A DNA stretch of 64,000 nucleotides. Source: Colocasia esculenta. Taxonomy: Eukaryota > Streptophyta > Magnoliopsida > Alismatales > Araceae. Each line of letters starts with the position of its first letter. Position 1 is the stretch's first letter. The notes under the pieces are model-generated. The model had not been told where the DNA came from, searched no databases, and saw only the letters and a program-made list of their open reading frames with translations. The stretch covers positions 146,521,245 through 146,585,244 of the forward strand of contig CM024760.1 in NCBI GenBank assembly GCA_014218235.1, in the 5' to 3' direction. Both the position numbers and the translations under genes were made by a program. This document shows positions 44,592-56,184 of this stretch, piece after piece.

Positions 44592-44979
44592 AAAGATCTT
44601 CATTTAAAGCTGGTATAAAAATTCTCAGAATTTAAGAAGGTTCTCTCTCTCTCTTTTTGTGTCAAAATCAATTCAAAAGTCTCAGTTTAAGCGTTCCGTC
44701 CGATAAGTCATAGTCCTTCAAGGCGGTCAACCTCGCTTGTCGTTTTCTGACGCCTCACCTTTTGGAGCATTTATATTCTTTAAATCGATGCGTTAACGAT
44801 TCCTCTTCCTCATTCACCTTTTCCCTTCTTTCGTCCCGACGCATGAGCCGATGCCCTAGCGACTCTTGCCTCTACCCTCTGCAAATTTGAAGCTTCCATC
44901 TCCTTCCCGCGAAATCGTTTGAGGGTTTCTTCTCATCACCCTTCTCTTCAACCCTTCAAACCTTCTCCCACCTGAATCC
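44592..44979 (+). other. Spacer between pol and the env-like frame of E1
   Basis: Pyrimidine-rich, with (CT)n at about 44641-44656 and little coding potential. A similar spacer separates the frames in E2 (56185-56584), and both have CCGATGCCC/GGCGATACCC words and CTTCCCGC-AAATC-TTTGAGGG before the start codon, so the leader is conserved. Confidence 0.6.
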
Positions 44980-47900
44980 ATGGCCGCACCAGCTATTGCC
45001 GGAAGTGTGGGTGGCTACAGCGCCGAATACCTCACCCCAGCGCAGGAGGAGCGTTTCACCTTTGTGAAGACAAAGCTCTGTGGTCACAAGGAAGTAGATG
45101 TTTCAGATCTGCAGAAAATGGAATGAGCAGCATCATTGAGAAGATCGACCAGATGAAGTGGAAAGGGCTTACCACTTGCTCAGAGGTAAGTTATCCGGAC
45201 CTGGTAAAGGCGTTCTTTGTATGCTTAAGAACAGAAGAAGATGGGGCCCTCGTTTCTTCAGTCAAGGGCACCCTAATCAGAATCGACCAGGAATTGCTTA
45301 GGATGCTATTTGGAGTAAGCATATCGGGCTTCAGTGGAATTCATTCAGTAGAAACCCAAGAAAAGGGTTTGGGGATTGTTGGGCCAGGGTTCAAGATGAG
45401 GGATGGCAAGCTAGATATCAATCAGTTAAGTGCCTTCAACCGCCTCCTTCACTTTATTGTTTGTCAGATTTTGGTTCCCCGAAGTGCAACCTTCTCCTCT
45501 TGCACTAAGGCTGACTCCGATCTGATGTACTGGGCCATTAAAAATGAGGAAATCAATATGGCCGCAGTGATGATGGAGAGAATGAAATTTGCCAGGGAGC
45601 AGATTTGGGACACTAAAAGCAAGTTGAATGTGTCCCTGCCCTATGCCCATTTACTCACCAGAATCTTCAGACACTTCGGTGTAGATGTCTCAGGGGCAGT
45701 TGTGGAGAAGATGGGCCAAGCTATCAGGTCCAGAAATTTAAAGAAGAGCGGTTTTTCAATAGTCAATGGGGTCTGGTTCAAGGCCTCAGTTGCAGAAGGA
45801 GAAGGTCTCATTGGTGAGCCTTCAGTTGCTCAAGCCCAGTTAGAGGCAGATTCTGTGATGCCCGAACTGCCACTGGAATCAGGTTCTGTTCCAGTCTTTG
45901 TAGAAACAGAGCAGGAAGGGCCATCTATGGCCAGAAATCAATCAGAGGCAGCAACAGCAGTGAGGGCAGAAGAAGACAGGCCAGCTGCAGCAGATCCAGT
46001 TGTGCCACCTGCTGAAAGAAGAATTGAGGACATTCTTCCAGAAGACATCTTGCCTGTTATGGAGCAGTCTGTGGCATCAGGCCACATCTTTGAAGAAGGT
46101 CTAGTGGAAGAAGAGCAGCAAATTCCTCAGGATAATTCGATGGAAATGGATGCTCCCTGTCAGGGGGAGACTGGTGCCGTTGCAGAAGATGCTCCACTTG
46201 AGGGGGAGCAATCCCAAGAGACACCAGATGTTGCACCTCCAGCCACCAGAGATCAGGAGGAAGACCAGAGAGAGTCTGAAAATTTGGATGCCAGAGAAGG
46301 GGAGACAGCTAGTTCATCAAGTTCTGATGAGGACAATAATCCACCTCCTCCAGCTACAAAGGGCAAAGAGAAAGATATAGCTCCTGAAGTACCCCTTTTA
46401 GCTGATGCACCATTTGAAAGACAGGTCAAGCAAAAGATTGTCATCAATTTAAAACCTGTGATTGAGAGGTTGGATGCTCAGGGTGAGCTGCTTTGCTCAC
46501 TTCAGTCTGATGTGAACTCCATCTTTCTAAGCCAAGCTTCAGCCCGCAAGGAATTGGTTCAGATTCGCTCTGCCATGACATGGTTCCATCAGGAAATGGG
46601 GACCATGAAGAATATGCTATCTGACATCCTTCAGGCTGTTGGAACTCAAGCTCCTGCTCCTCCAGCAGCTCAGGAGCCTCACTCAAGTGTACCTGAGCCT
46701 CCGGGCAGTCAGCAGCTGAAGCAGCAGAAGTCCCAGCAGAAGGGCCAGCTAAAGAGTCAGGGCCATCAGGGCCAGCTAAAGAGTCAGGGCCATCAGGGCC
46801 AGTTTGATGGAGTCAGGGCCACCAGGGCGGCAGTGTTGGACACCTTGTCTTCCTTGCCTGAAGAAGTGGTATTAGATCCTCCACCCATTGCTCCCACTTC
46901 TACCAACACTCCCATTCCTCCTTCTCCACCCACTAACTCCACAGCTCCACCTGCTCCTCCTCCCTTCAAAAAGCCCAGATCCAGGCCCATTTCCTCTCCC
47001 ACACCTTTCCTCCTCATCCTATCACATCCTCTCCTGTTTCTTCTACTTCTCATCCTTCTTCTGTTCAAGAATTTGAGGCCCCTCCAGCATCCTCAGCTGG
47101 AGCCTCATCCTCTTCTGGTACATCTTCATTTCCAGAAGTAGGATCTCTCAATTCTGATGCCTTTCTCACCCCCCTGCTCCTCCCTCCTTTATCACTATTA
47201 TTCCTAAGATGTCCAAATCGACTCTCCCTTTCTTGATAAAATTAAGGATGAGTTTGAAGAGGTTATCCTTAGGTCTGTGCTAAAGGTAGGCGACCACCTT
47301 TCCAAGACAGACTCTTCCAGTACTGTCTCCAAGAAACGGAAGCTTTCTTCCTCCACCTCTCCTCTTTACCCTCCCTTGTGGTTTTCTCTTACAGTCACCC
47401 ACAAGCATTCCTCTCTGTACAAAGAATATCTTCAAAAGGTTGTCTTTGCCACTCTTCACATCTTCCTTTTCTTAACCTCTCTGACCCTTAGATGTCATTC
47501 TTCCCTATACTCCTCTGTCTAAAGCCGACAAATCAAAATCTTCTCCTCACCCACTCCAAAACTGAGAGCAATGGGCTACATCTCATAAAGATCTGTACAA
47601 TCGCTTTCCTCAGGCTAAGGCAGCAAGGTTTCCTCCCAGGGATCACTCCTTGACCCTTTCTGAGTGGTCCAGTTTTCACCACCAGAACACCTGGCTCCTG
47701 TCATTCAGAAGCTCATCAAGCTGTTCAGGCATTTCCAAACTTTCAACAACTACAGGTATCTCACAATTTACCTGAAGTTCAGCTCAGCCAGTTCAAGAGA
47801 GCCATCAAGGTCCTAACCCACTCTGAGCAGTCTGAGGAAATCAGAGTAGATTTTGCAACTCTTCATTTACCTGAAGAGATTTTCCTGCCTCAGATTCATT

Positions 47901-48580
47901 TCTTGATCATGGAATCTTCGGTTGGTTCAATCATTTTTGAGCGTTTTGCAAGAGTTATGGGCAGAATCAAGATTCAGAAAGGCCTTCAAGTTGGTTTTCC
48001 TAGATTTCTTTTCCGGGAATACCATCGAGGGTTTGTCAAATCTGATGTCCTTGCCCCTCTCCTCTCAGAATGTGAAAGGCTGAATGCCTCCGATTGGTCC
48101 AAGCTTTACTCTCTATCTGCTCAGCAGCTAGCACATCTGAATGCTGCTCAAGCCAGGGAAGGGAAAGCTCCTGTCTCTCCTGCAACCTTCTTGGATATGA
48201 ATTCAATCCAGCTGGTCCTTGATCCCTACAAAGTTTGGGCTGAAAGATACAAAGTGTTTTTAGCTCTTCGCCAGGAACTCAAGGACAAACAGATTTTCTA
48301 CCCTGTCACCATGGATCAGTTTCTTGCCTGTGCAAGTTTTGGTAAAACACTCATCATCTGCTCCTCCATGGATCCAGACGAGTATGACCTGTTTCTTACC
48401 AAGCAGCGCAGCCTCTATCTATCCAAGATGGCTCCAATCATGGGACCATCCTTCTCCATTGAGAGTGGTGCCTTTAGGCAATTCTTCAAGCGTCAGGAAG
48501 AGCAGGCCTGGGAAGCTATTTCTCATTATGCCTCCCTTCTCTCTCCTGCTTATTATTTGCCTGTACCTCCTCAATCTTAA
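44980..48580 (+). pseudogene. Env-like third frame of E1 (SIRE type), frameshifted
   Basis: The likely start is the ATG at 44980 (MAAPAIAGSVGGY), conserved in E2 (MASSGVSGSVGGY at 56585). A one-base loss in an A-run near 45115 shifts the frame, which then runs open from 45123 to about 47000. The N-terminal ~250 residues match the plant 'putative plant transposon protein' type domain (YPDLVKAFFVCL, KLDINQLSAFNRLLHF, ADSDLMYWAI, SLPYAHLLTRIF). A long acidic, Gln/Pro-rich linker follows, with short coiled-coil parts and DAP-QGE repeats. After another shift near 47000 a C-terminal domain is found (PLWFSLTV, LYKEYLQKVVFA about 47370-47450; then 47903-48580 with VGSIIFERFARVMGR, SDVLAPLLSECERL, ISHYASLLSPAYYLP). 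No signal peptide was recognised; the function is unknown and 'env-like' is only the traditional name. Confidence 0.8.
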
Positions 48581-48772
48581 TGAATGAATGTGCTCCTTCT
48601 CCTCATTGTCTCTTATTCTTTGTCTCTTTCCTTTTGCTTTTTGCTTAATGACAAAAAGGGGAGAATGTTTACCTACTTGTGTCTGACACATTCCTGAATC
48701 ATGACTCAAGTATTTTAATTCCTGTTTAATATTCAGTACTACTTAAATATTGATCATAGTTTTGTCATCACC

Positions 48773-48785
48773 AAAAAGGGGAGAT
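48773..48785 (+). promoter_or_regulatory. Polypurine tract of E1
   Basis: AAAAAGGGGAGA followed by T and the 3' LTR start TGATGAACAG primes plus-strand DNA. A second near-identical tract (GACAAAAAGGGGAGAA) lies ~120 bp upstream at 48650-48665; E2 also has both. Confidence 0.85.
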
Positions 48786-50937
48786 TGATGAACAGTCCAT
48801 CCCCATGTACTTTTCATTTATACTTGCCTATTTTGGTGATAAACAAAACACTGTCAAAAGTTTTTCTAACCTCGTTTATCTAGCCATAAGCACAGGAATT
48901 ACCCAAAGAAAGTCAAGCATTTGTGGTAAGTCTTCCATACATCTTTTTTTAGAAGAGCCATAATAATTCCTTCATAACTATAACGATTTCCTCACTAGAA
49001 CAACGATTTACTTGAAAGATTGAATAACCTTGCTGTGTCAAACAAGTCGATATTACGACTATTACGACTCTATAAGTTATCGTAACGACTTCTTCAGAAG
49101 TTATAACGACTTGCTCATTATAACGACTCTATAAGTTATCGTAACGACTTCTTCAGAAGTTATAACGACTTGCTCATTATAACGACTCTGTAAGTTATCG
49201 TAACGACTTCTTCAGAAGTTATAACGACTTGCTCATTATAACGACTCTATAAGTTATCGTAACGACTTCTTCAGAGTTATAACGACTTGCTCATTATAAC
49301 GACTCTGTAAGTTATCGTAACGACTTCTTCAGAAGTTATAACGACTTGCTCATATAACGATCTGTAGTTATCGTAACGATTTCTTCAGATTTAAACGACT
49401 TGCTCGCATAACGATTCTGTAAGTCATCAAAACGATTTCTTTAGAGAGTTTTAACGACTTGCTAGTCATAACGATTCTGTAAGTCATCATAACGATTTCT
49501 TTAGAGAGTTTTAACGACTTGTCGTCATAACGATTCGTAAGTCATCATAACGATTTCTTTAGAGAGTTTAACGACTTGTTAGTCATAACGATTCTGTAAG
49601 TCATCGTAACGATTTCTTTAAAGCTACAACGACTTGCCATGTTTCATAACGATTTCTTTTTTATCATCTGTTATAGAACGACTTGGTTGTGGTAACGATT
49701 TCATAAGTTATCATAACGACTTCTTATCAGTCTACAGCAACTTGATAACGATTCTATCAGATTTTCACAACGACTGCATAAGTCATGTTTCCATTAATTA
49801 AATGTTTTTCCTTGATTTAAGCTACGTTGAATAGTCAAAGTCGCATCTCGTCTGTTTGACTGCCATGCATTTAATAAAGACTGAACGTATCTCTGCATGG
49901 ACACAGAACATATCTTCCATTCTCGTGTATTCTCTGCATGCATCTTTTAGAACGATAAAGTGTTACTACTATATTTGTGTCTATCTGCTCTGACGTTGAT
50001 TGACATCTGGAGATAGTATAGCTGTCTACCATTAAAGCTCAACCTTGCAGAACCTTAAGGATGTAATATCCTACAACACTGGACACAGAAAGAACTACAA
50101 GCAAACTCAGAAGATCTTATCACTTTGCGTGTTCCAAAGAACAAAAGACTGCTGACAGGAAGCTTCCTCAAATCCTTCAGTCTAACGTACACCAAAGCCG
50201 TGAGACAACGGTCATCTCCTTGTCCTTATTCAAATGGAGATACAAATACAAGATGAAGCTCTGAAGACATCAACAGAGAATTTGATTTTCTGATTCAAGG
50301 GCGGCTAGATCTCTGCAGCTTTCATGTCTTCGAAAGTTCTCTAGAGCCAAAAATTCACTCTTTTCATCTTCGCTCTTAGCTCCCTGTGCTGTGTGAGAAA
50401 ACAAAAGGAAGAGCTAGTTTAGTTCTGAGAGAGTGCACTCTGTGTAGATCTTCGACTCTCAGTGCTTGTAGCTTCAGATTGAGTTTTTGTAAAAGCTTGA
50501 TCTAGGGGCTAGTCTTTTTCTTTCAAGAATTTCCTGTGTTATTCCCTTCGTGTGTGAAGGAAGACCTGGTGGTTTCCAGGGTGGTGTTTTTCCCTTCAGG
50601 AGTAAAGGAAGACCGGTGGTACCAGGGTTTGTGTTCCCTTCAGGGTGAAGGAAGACCAGCTGAGCTGGGTGGTTGTTGTTTGTCCATAGGGGGACTGTAC
50701 CCTAGTTAGTGAAATCTGAGGGTTGCTCAGGGACTGGACGTAGGACTCCTAAGGAGAGGAGATCCGAACCAGGATAAATTTCTGTGTTGTGTGATTGTCT
50801 TCTTTGTGTGATTGCTGTTTTTACTAACCATTACTAATCCCTTCAAGAACTCTTTTTTGTTTTGAGTTCAGATTTTATCAGCTAGGATTATTTTAAAGAC
50901 CCATTCCCCCCCCTCTGGGTTAGCCAACCGGGCAACA
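48786..50937 (+). repeat. 3' LTR of E1
   Basis: 2152 bp, same ends and content as the 5' LTR, with the TAACGA array at 49045-49760 and the hairpin ladder at about 50540-50775. Compared with the 5' copy it has many one- to three-base deletions and insertions but very few substitutions (for example CTAACG to CTGACG near 49990). Confidence 0.95.
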
Positions 50938-51004
50938 GTTGGTGCCACCATTGCCGCTGAGTCTGAGGCAACAATCCTGCAACTACGACGCTATAGTAGA
51001 TGAC
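50938..51004 (+). pseudogene. Second part of the split gypsy-type transposon ORF
   Basis: It begins with the right target-site duplication GTTGG (50938-50942). Read in phase with the frame left at 37558, the codons continue without a shift (ATIAAESEATIL...) to a stop at about 51002. This confirms that E1 inserted into an existing reading frame. Confidence 0.8.
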
Positions 51005-51600
51005 CACTGTACTACCCCTTCTTGCTTTTCCTGGTTTCGGCCCTTGCCGAGGCCACGTTTGTATCTCACTACCTCCGGCCAAAAAATTCCAGGCCTTTAT
51101 ACAAGGAATTTAATTTTCTTCATAATCTTTCTGCCAATTCAAGTTTTTCATGTTGGTGTCGTTGGCGTCATCTGAGAACTTTAACCTTGGTAAAGTATAG
51201 TTCCTAGAGTCCTAGACCATCATAACGTCCGTCCGCTATCTTCTTTCGACTGGCCAAACCCACGATGGCGAGCTCGAACATTTACGAATATAGCCGACTG
51301 AACCAAAGTCCACAGGTCGAGTGCCATGGCGACCTCGTCGCCTTGCATACTCTCGCTGAGAGGAAACTTGGTTATCATTCGCCAATCAAGGGAGTTGGGG
51401 CAAGACACCCAACCATTCATGTTGGGCCGACATCATCGAGGTTGCCTCCGAGCTTGTAAATTCTTGAGGTCGGATCTGACCTCTATGAACATTGAAAGGA
51501 GATCAATTCCGAGGTCGGATCTGACCTCTAGAACACTGAAGAGGCAATTCTCGAGGTCAATCAGACCTCTTATGACCACTAAATTGGAGCATATTGACGT
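51005..51600 (+). other. Retroelement leader-like sequence, possible gag start
   Basis: TTGGCGTCATCTGAGAAC at about 51157 resembles the TGGCGCCGTCTGTGGGAA-type primer sites of plant gypsy elements. A short frame starts ATGGCGAGCTCGAAC at 51265, but it stops after ~64 codons. GAGGTCGGATCTGACCTC, a palindrome, is repeated near 51470 and 51512. The identity is not settled. Confidence 0.3.
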
Positions 51601-52749
51601 TGATCGTCTTATATCAGTTGTGGTGGCCAGTGTGTGGCCCATGTTGTGTGTAGCAGGTGCTTACACAGGTTTCCGTGGCGTTGTAGGCCGGCTGGTTGGC
51701 CCAAAAATGCAGGTTTGTTCTCTGTCTTTGAACGCGACAGAGGGGCGTGTCGCGTTCTCATCGCGACACCCGGGGACGTCGCGTTCTGGTTGCCGTTGTG
51801 TTGGTTCATCGTCTGCATGCGCGCCATGTGTCACGCGCGGGACGGGTGTGCTGACGTCAACAGGAGGATCGCGACGGGCAGCCGCGTCGCGACCTGGTCG
51901 TGACGTAGCGATACGTCGCTTTCCCAACCGAGCTGCATTTTTAAGAAACCCTGGCAGAACAGAGCTTTCACAAGCTCTGCTCGGCCAGGGGAGGTTTTGC
52001 TCGTGGGATTCTGGGCGATTCGTGCTCGTGGGCCTTGGTTGGTCGTGTTCACGCCGCGAGGATCGCGTGTGGAGCGGGAGAAACGCCAGGTTATCGCCCG
52101 TTTTGGTGTCCTTCATTAAATTAGGGAATTCTACCCTTTTTCCTTCGTGGAATCGCTGTGGTGTGACGTGTGATGTAATTACACTTTAAGAATCGTAGAT
52201 GGCATGCTAGGACATCACAAAGAGCATAAAAATGGATTAGAAACCATGTTTGGCAGGGTTTTTAGGGTTTCTAGCGAAGGGACCCGATAGGGTTTTTTGC
52301 CTGCGAAGGCGACGGTCTCCCCTGTCGTAATCAGATCGCGATAGTACGACACGTCGTGTTCGCGTTTGCGATGGCGACATGTCGGGGTGTCGCGATCTGA
52401 TCGCGGCCCGAGCCCCTGTCGCGATCACAGCCGAGGTTATTACTTGTGTATAATGTTAATGAATGTATCTGTTACTGTTTAACCGATACGTGCATAGTTA
52501 CCGATGGGTGTAAATTGGTTAGCGGTGCTTGGCACCTGTTATGCTCCTTGGGAGTGCTTTCACATGGTGAGCTGCAGGCTCACGTGGTGTGTGTGTGTGA
52601 CTGGTTTCAGTGACTCGTATGTGTTCACGTGGTTTGCGTAGCGTGCACGAGTTTCCGTGTGCATGGCAGGTAGTGTTACGCCTTCCGTGTTACCTCTACC
52701 AGTTGGGAGCCCCAGGTTCCGAGGTGAGCCAGACACGTGGGTGTGCTCG
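51601..52749. other. No gene recognised; CGCGAC-rich repeat DNA
   Basis: Rich in GTCGCGA/TCGCGAC words and long stop-poor stretches in several frames, without domains. It could be part of an LTR. It ends at the assembly gap. Confidence 0.4.
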
Positions 52750-52849
52750 NNNNNNNNNNNNNNNNNNNNNNNNNNNNNNNNNNNNNNNNNNNNNNNNNNN
52801 NNNNNNNNNNNNNNNNNNNNNNNNNNNNNNNNNNNNNNNNNNNNNNNNN
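52750..52849. other. Assembly gap of 100 N
   Basis: Exactly 100 unknown bases, the conventional placeholder for a gap of unknown size. The 5' LTR, leader and most of gag of E2 are missing at this point. Confidence 0.98.
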
Positions 52850-53131
52850 AAGAAAAACAAAGACTTTAAGAAGGCAAAAGGAAAGAATCAAAAGAAAGCT
52901 GAGCCTATATGCTATGAGTGTAAGAAGCCTAGACATATGAGAGCAGAATGTCCGAAGCTGAAGAAAAGTGAATTCAGAAAGAAGGAAAGTTCAAGAAAAC
53001 CAAGAAGATTCAAGAAGAAAGCTATGGCAGTGGCTTGGGACAACAGTAGTGACTCAAACAGCGAGTCAAGCTCAAGCAATGAAGAAGAAGAAGAAGCCAA
53101 CTTGGCACTCATGGCCAACACTGAAGAAAAG
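52850..53131 (+). CDS. gag: Gag C-terminal part of E2, fused in frame to pol
   Basis: It starts inside gag after the gap. It has the knuckle CYECKKPRHMRAEC (about 52910-52950; the usual Gly before His is Arg), the basic [13 protein letters not shown] and the acidic Ser/Glu stretch ending ALMANTEEK. Where E1 and E0 continue with a coiled coil, a second knuckle and a stop, E2 runs directly into [13 protein letters not shown] of the protease. The join (53131/53132) matches the predicted splice junction of E1 to within a base. Confidence 0.85.
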
Positions 53132-56100
53132 GGAAACCTTCGAGCATCCAAATGGTATTTGGATAGTGGATGCTCAAGGCATATGTCAGGTAATAGAAAG
53201 CTATTCTCTCACCTCGAAGCTGAAGAAGGCATAGTGACATATGGAGACAATGGAAAAGGAACAGTGATAGGATGCGGATCTGTTGGCAATAAAGAGAAAA
53301 TGTTTATTGAAGACGTACTATGCGTAAAAGGTATGAAGCACAACCTAATCAGCATAAGCCAGCTATGTGACAGAGGACATCAAATCAGATTCTAAGAGTC
53401 TAAGTGCAGCATCATAAAGGATGGAGCAGTGATTTTCGAAGCTAACAGAGAAAAGAATCTGTACGTGCTTTACCTAGAAGAATTAAAGGATCAGGATATC
53501 TATTTAGCAGCAAGTAAGGAGCAGTCAACTGAGCTGTGGCACAGAAGATTGGGCCACTGCAGTTTGGATGGCATGAGAAAGCTGATCAAGAGAAGCCTGG
53601 TGGAAGGTCCACCAAAGGTCAGCACAAGAATGGACGGTGTCTGTGGACCTTGTGCAAAAGGAAAGCACACCAAGTCATCTTTCAAGTCAAAGACTGTGGT
53701 AACAATCTCTAAACCCTTAGAACTCCTTCATATGGATTTATTTGGGCCAATGAGGACCACAAGTCTTGGAGGAAGGAATTTTGGATTCGTTATAGTAGAT
53801 GATTATTCAAGATTCACATGGATATCCTTTCTAGAACACAAAGATGATACATTTGAAAGTTTCGTAAGTTTCAGTAAAAAGGTACAGAAAGACAAGAAGT
53901 ACAGTATTATTGGAATCCGATCAGATCATGGAGGAGAGTTCTAGAATGAAAATTTTGCCAAATTCTGTGATGACAAAGGAATATAGCACAATTTCTCTGC
54001 ACCAAGGACACCATAGCAAAATGGAGTTGCTGAGTGGAAGAATAGAACCCAACTGGATATGGCAAGAAGAATGTTGTCAGAATATGATCTGCCAAGGTAC
54101 TTTTGGGCTGAAGCAGTTAACACAGCTTATTACATAATCAACGGGTGATGATCAGGTCGATTCTGAAGAAGACAACATATAAACTGTACAAGGGAAAGAA
54201 GCCAAAGATTAGTCACTTCAGGACATTTGGATGTCCATGCTTCATCCACAACAACGGAAAAAGGGACATTGGTAAGCTAGATGCAAAATCAGATGATGGT
54301 ATATTCATGGGGTATGCTTCTAAACCTAAAGGATATAGAGTATTTAATAAGCGTACTTTGTTAATAGAACAATCAGTACATATTATTTTTGATGAAACTA
54401 ACCATTTCTTGAGAAATGAAGTCGATAGTGATATTGATGAAACAGATGAATTGTCCAAAAAACTAAAGAACACATCAATTGAGGACAACGAAGATCCACC
54501 TCTAGAAGACCTGCAACAAAGGGACATTTCACATGAAAATCTTCCAAAGGAATGGAGATATAAGAAAGATCACCCACCTGAAAATATCATTGGTGATCCA
54601 TCTGTAGGGGTAAGAACAAGAGATAATCTAATTCCATGTGATTACTTAGCATTTGTTTCACAAATAGATCCTAGGACAGTCAATGAAGCTCTTACTGATG
54701 AATCTTAGATTTTAGCCATGCAAGATGAACTGAATTAGTTCAAGAGAAACCATGTATAGTCACTTGTTCCTAGATCATCAGATCATCCAGTTATTGGCAC
54801 CAAATGGGTGTTCAGAATAAATTGGATGAAACTGGTGTGATCATAAGAAACAAGGCCAGATTGGTAGCTCAAGGCTATTCCCAGGGGAAGGCAAAGATTT
54901 CGATGAAACCTATGCACCTGTAGCTAGACTTGAGGCAATTAGGATTTTACTTGCATATGTTTCAGCATTAGATTTGAAATTATTTCAAATGGATGTAAAG
55001 TCTACTTTTCTAAATGGTTTTATCAAGGAGGAAGTCTATGTAGAACAACCTCCAGGTTTTGATGACATTGAGTTTCCGAATCATGTATTTAAATTACACA
55101 AAGCATTATATGGTTTGAAACAAGCACCTAGAGCATGGTATGAACGATTAGTGCATTTCTATTAGATCATGGTTTTATTAGAGGTCAAGTAGATAGTACA
55201 TTATTTGTTAAGTCTAAAGTCAAACATATCTTGCTTGTTTAAATATATGTTGATGATATAATATTTGGGTCCACTAATGAATCTCTTTGCAAGTATTTTG
55301 AAAAGCTAATGCAGGTAGAATTCGAGATGAGCATGATGGGGGAGCTTAACTACTTCCTTGGATTGCAAATCAAACAAGGAAAGGAAGGACTCATATCTGT
55401 CAAACCATGTACACCAAGGAACTCTTAAAAAAGTTTAGATTTGAAAGTGCCAAGCCACTGTCAACACCAATGAGCACCTCAACAAGATTGGATAGTGACA
55501 AGGAGGGTAAGAAAGTAGTTCAAAAAGTCTGCAGAGGTATGATAGGCTCATTACTATACTTAACAGCCAGTAGACCCGATATTCTATTTAGTGTATGCAT
55601 GTGTGCTAGGTATCAGGCAGACCCTAGAGAGTCTCATTTAATTTCCGTTAAAAGAATTTTTAGATATTTAACTAGAACTCATGACTTAGGTCTGTGGTAT
55701 CCAAAATCATGTGAAACTAATTTAGTAGAATACCCTGATGCTGACTACGCTGGATGCAAAATAGACAGAAAAAGCACCAGTGGTTGTTGTCAATTCCTTG
55801 CAGGTGTCTGATATCATGGTCCTCAAAGAAACAAAATTCAGTAGCTCTATCAACAGCTGAAGCTGAGTACGTAGCTGCTGAAGTTGTTGTACACAACTCG
55901 TATGGATCAAGCAACAACTTGAGGATTATGGGCTACATATCAAGACAATTCCATTGTTATGCGACAACACCAGTGCTATAAATCTAACCAAGAATCCAGT
56001 ACAGCACTCAACGACTAAACACATTGAGGTTAGATATCATTTCATTTGTGATCATGTAGCAAATGGCAATATAGATATTTCATTTATTGATACAAACAAT

Positions 56101-56184
56101 CAGTTAGCAGATATCTTCACAAAGGCCTTACCTGAAGAGAGATTTACTTCTCTTAGAAGGGAATTAGGCATGTGTAAATTGTGA
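53132..56184 (+). pseudogene. pol: Pol of E2, broken
   Basis: Same domain order as E1 pol: protease DSG (about 53165), integrase finger and core (53535-54130), RT (about 54670-55300, YVDD still readable near 55250) and RNase H (about 55730-56150, ending in [10 protein letters not shown]). Stops include TAA at 53393, TAG at 53942, 53984 and 54013, TAG at 54706, 54736 and 54756, and TAA near 55241; most are CAA/CAG or TGG altered by C-to-T or G-to-A. One-base shifts occur near 54145, 54815, 54885, 55160, 55390 and 55800-55880. The copy is dead but well preserved. Confidence 0.9.

Larger units (their letters stand above)
37559..50937 (+). mobile_element. Complete SIRE/Maximus-type Ty1/copia retrotransposon (E1)
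   Basis: 13,379 bp: 5' LTR 37559-39686, primer site 39689-39700, gag 39751-41517, pol 41517-44591, env-like frame 44980-48580, polypurine tract 48773-48785, 3' LTR 48786-50937, flanked by GTTGG. Gag and pol are open. The env-like frame has at least two frameshifts. Joining the sequences on either side restores a host reading frame across the insertion site, confirming a simple insertion. The two LTRs differ almost only by one- to three-base indels, suggesting a young insertion. Confidence 0.95.

Noticed and set aside
51326..52189. A 287-codon plus-strand frame
   Set aside because: Composition reflects CGCGAC-rich repeat DNA; a minus-strand frame overlaps it and neither has a domain.
52610..52850. 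A frame apparently running through the gap into gag
   Set aside because: The 100 N are translated as unknown residues; the left part is not homologous to gag. E2 coding starts at 52850.
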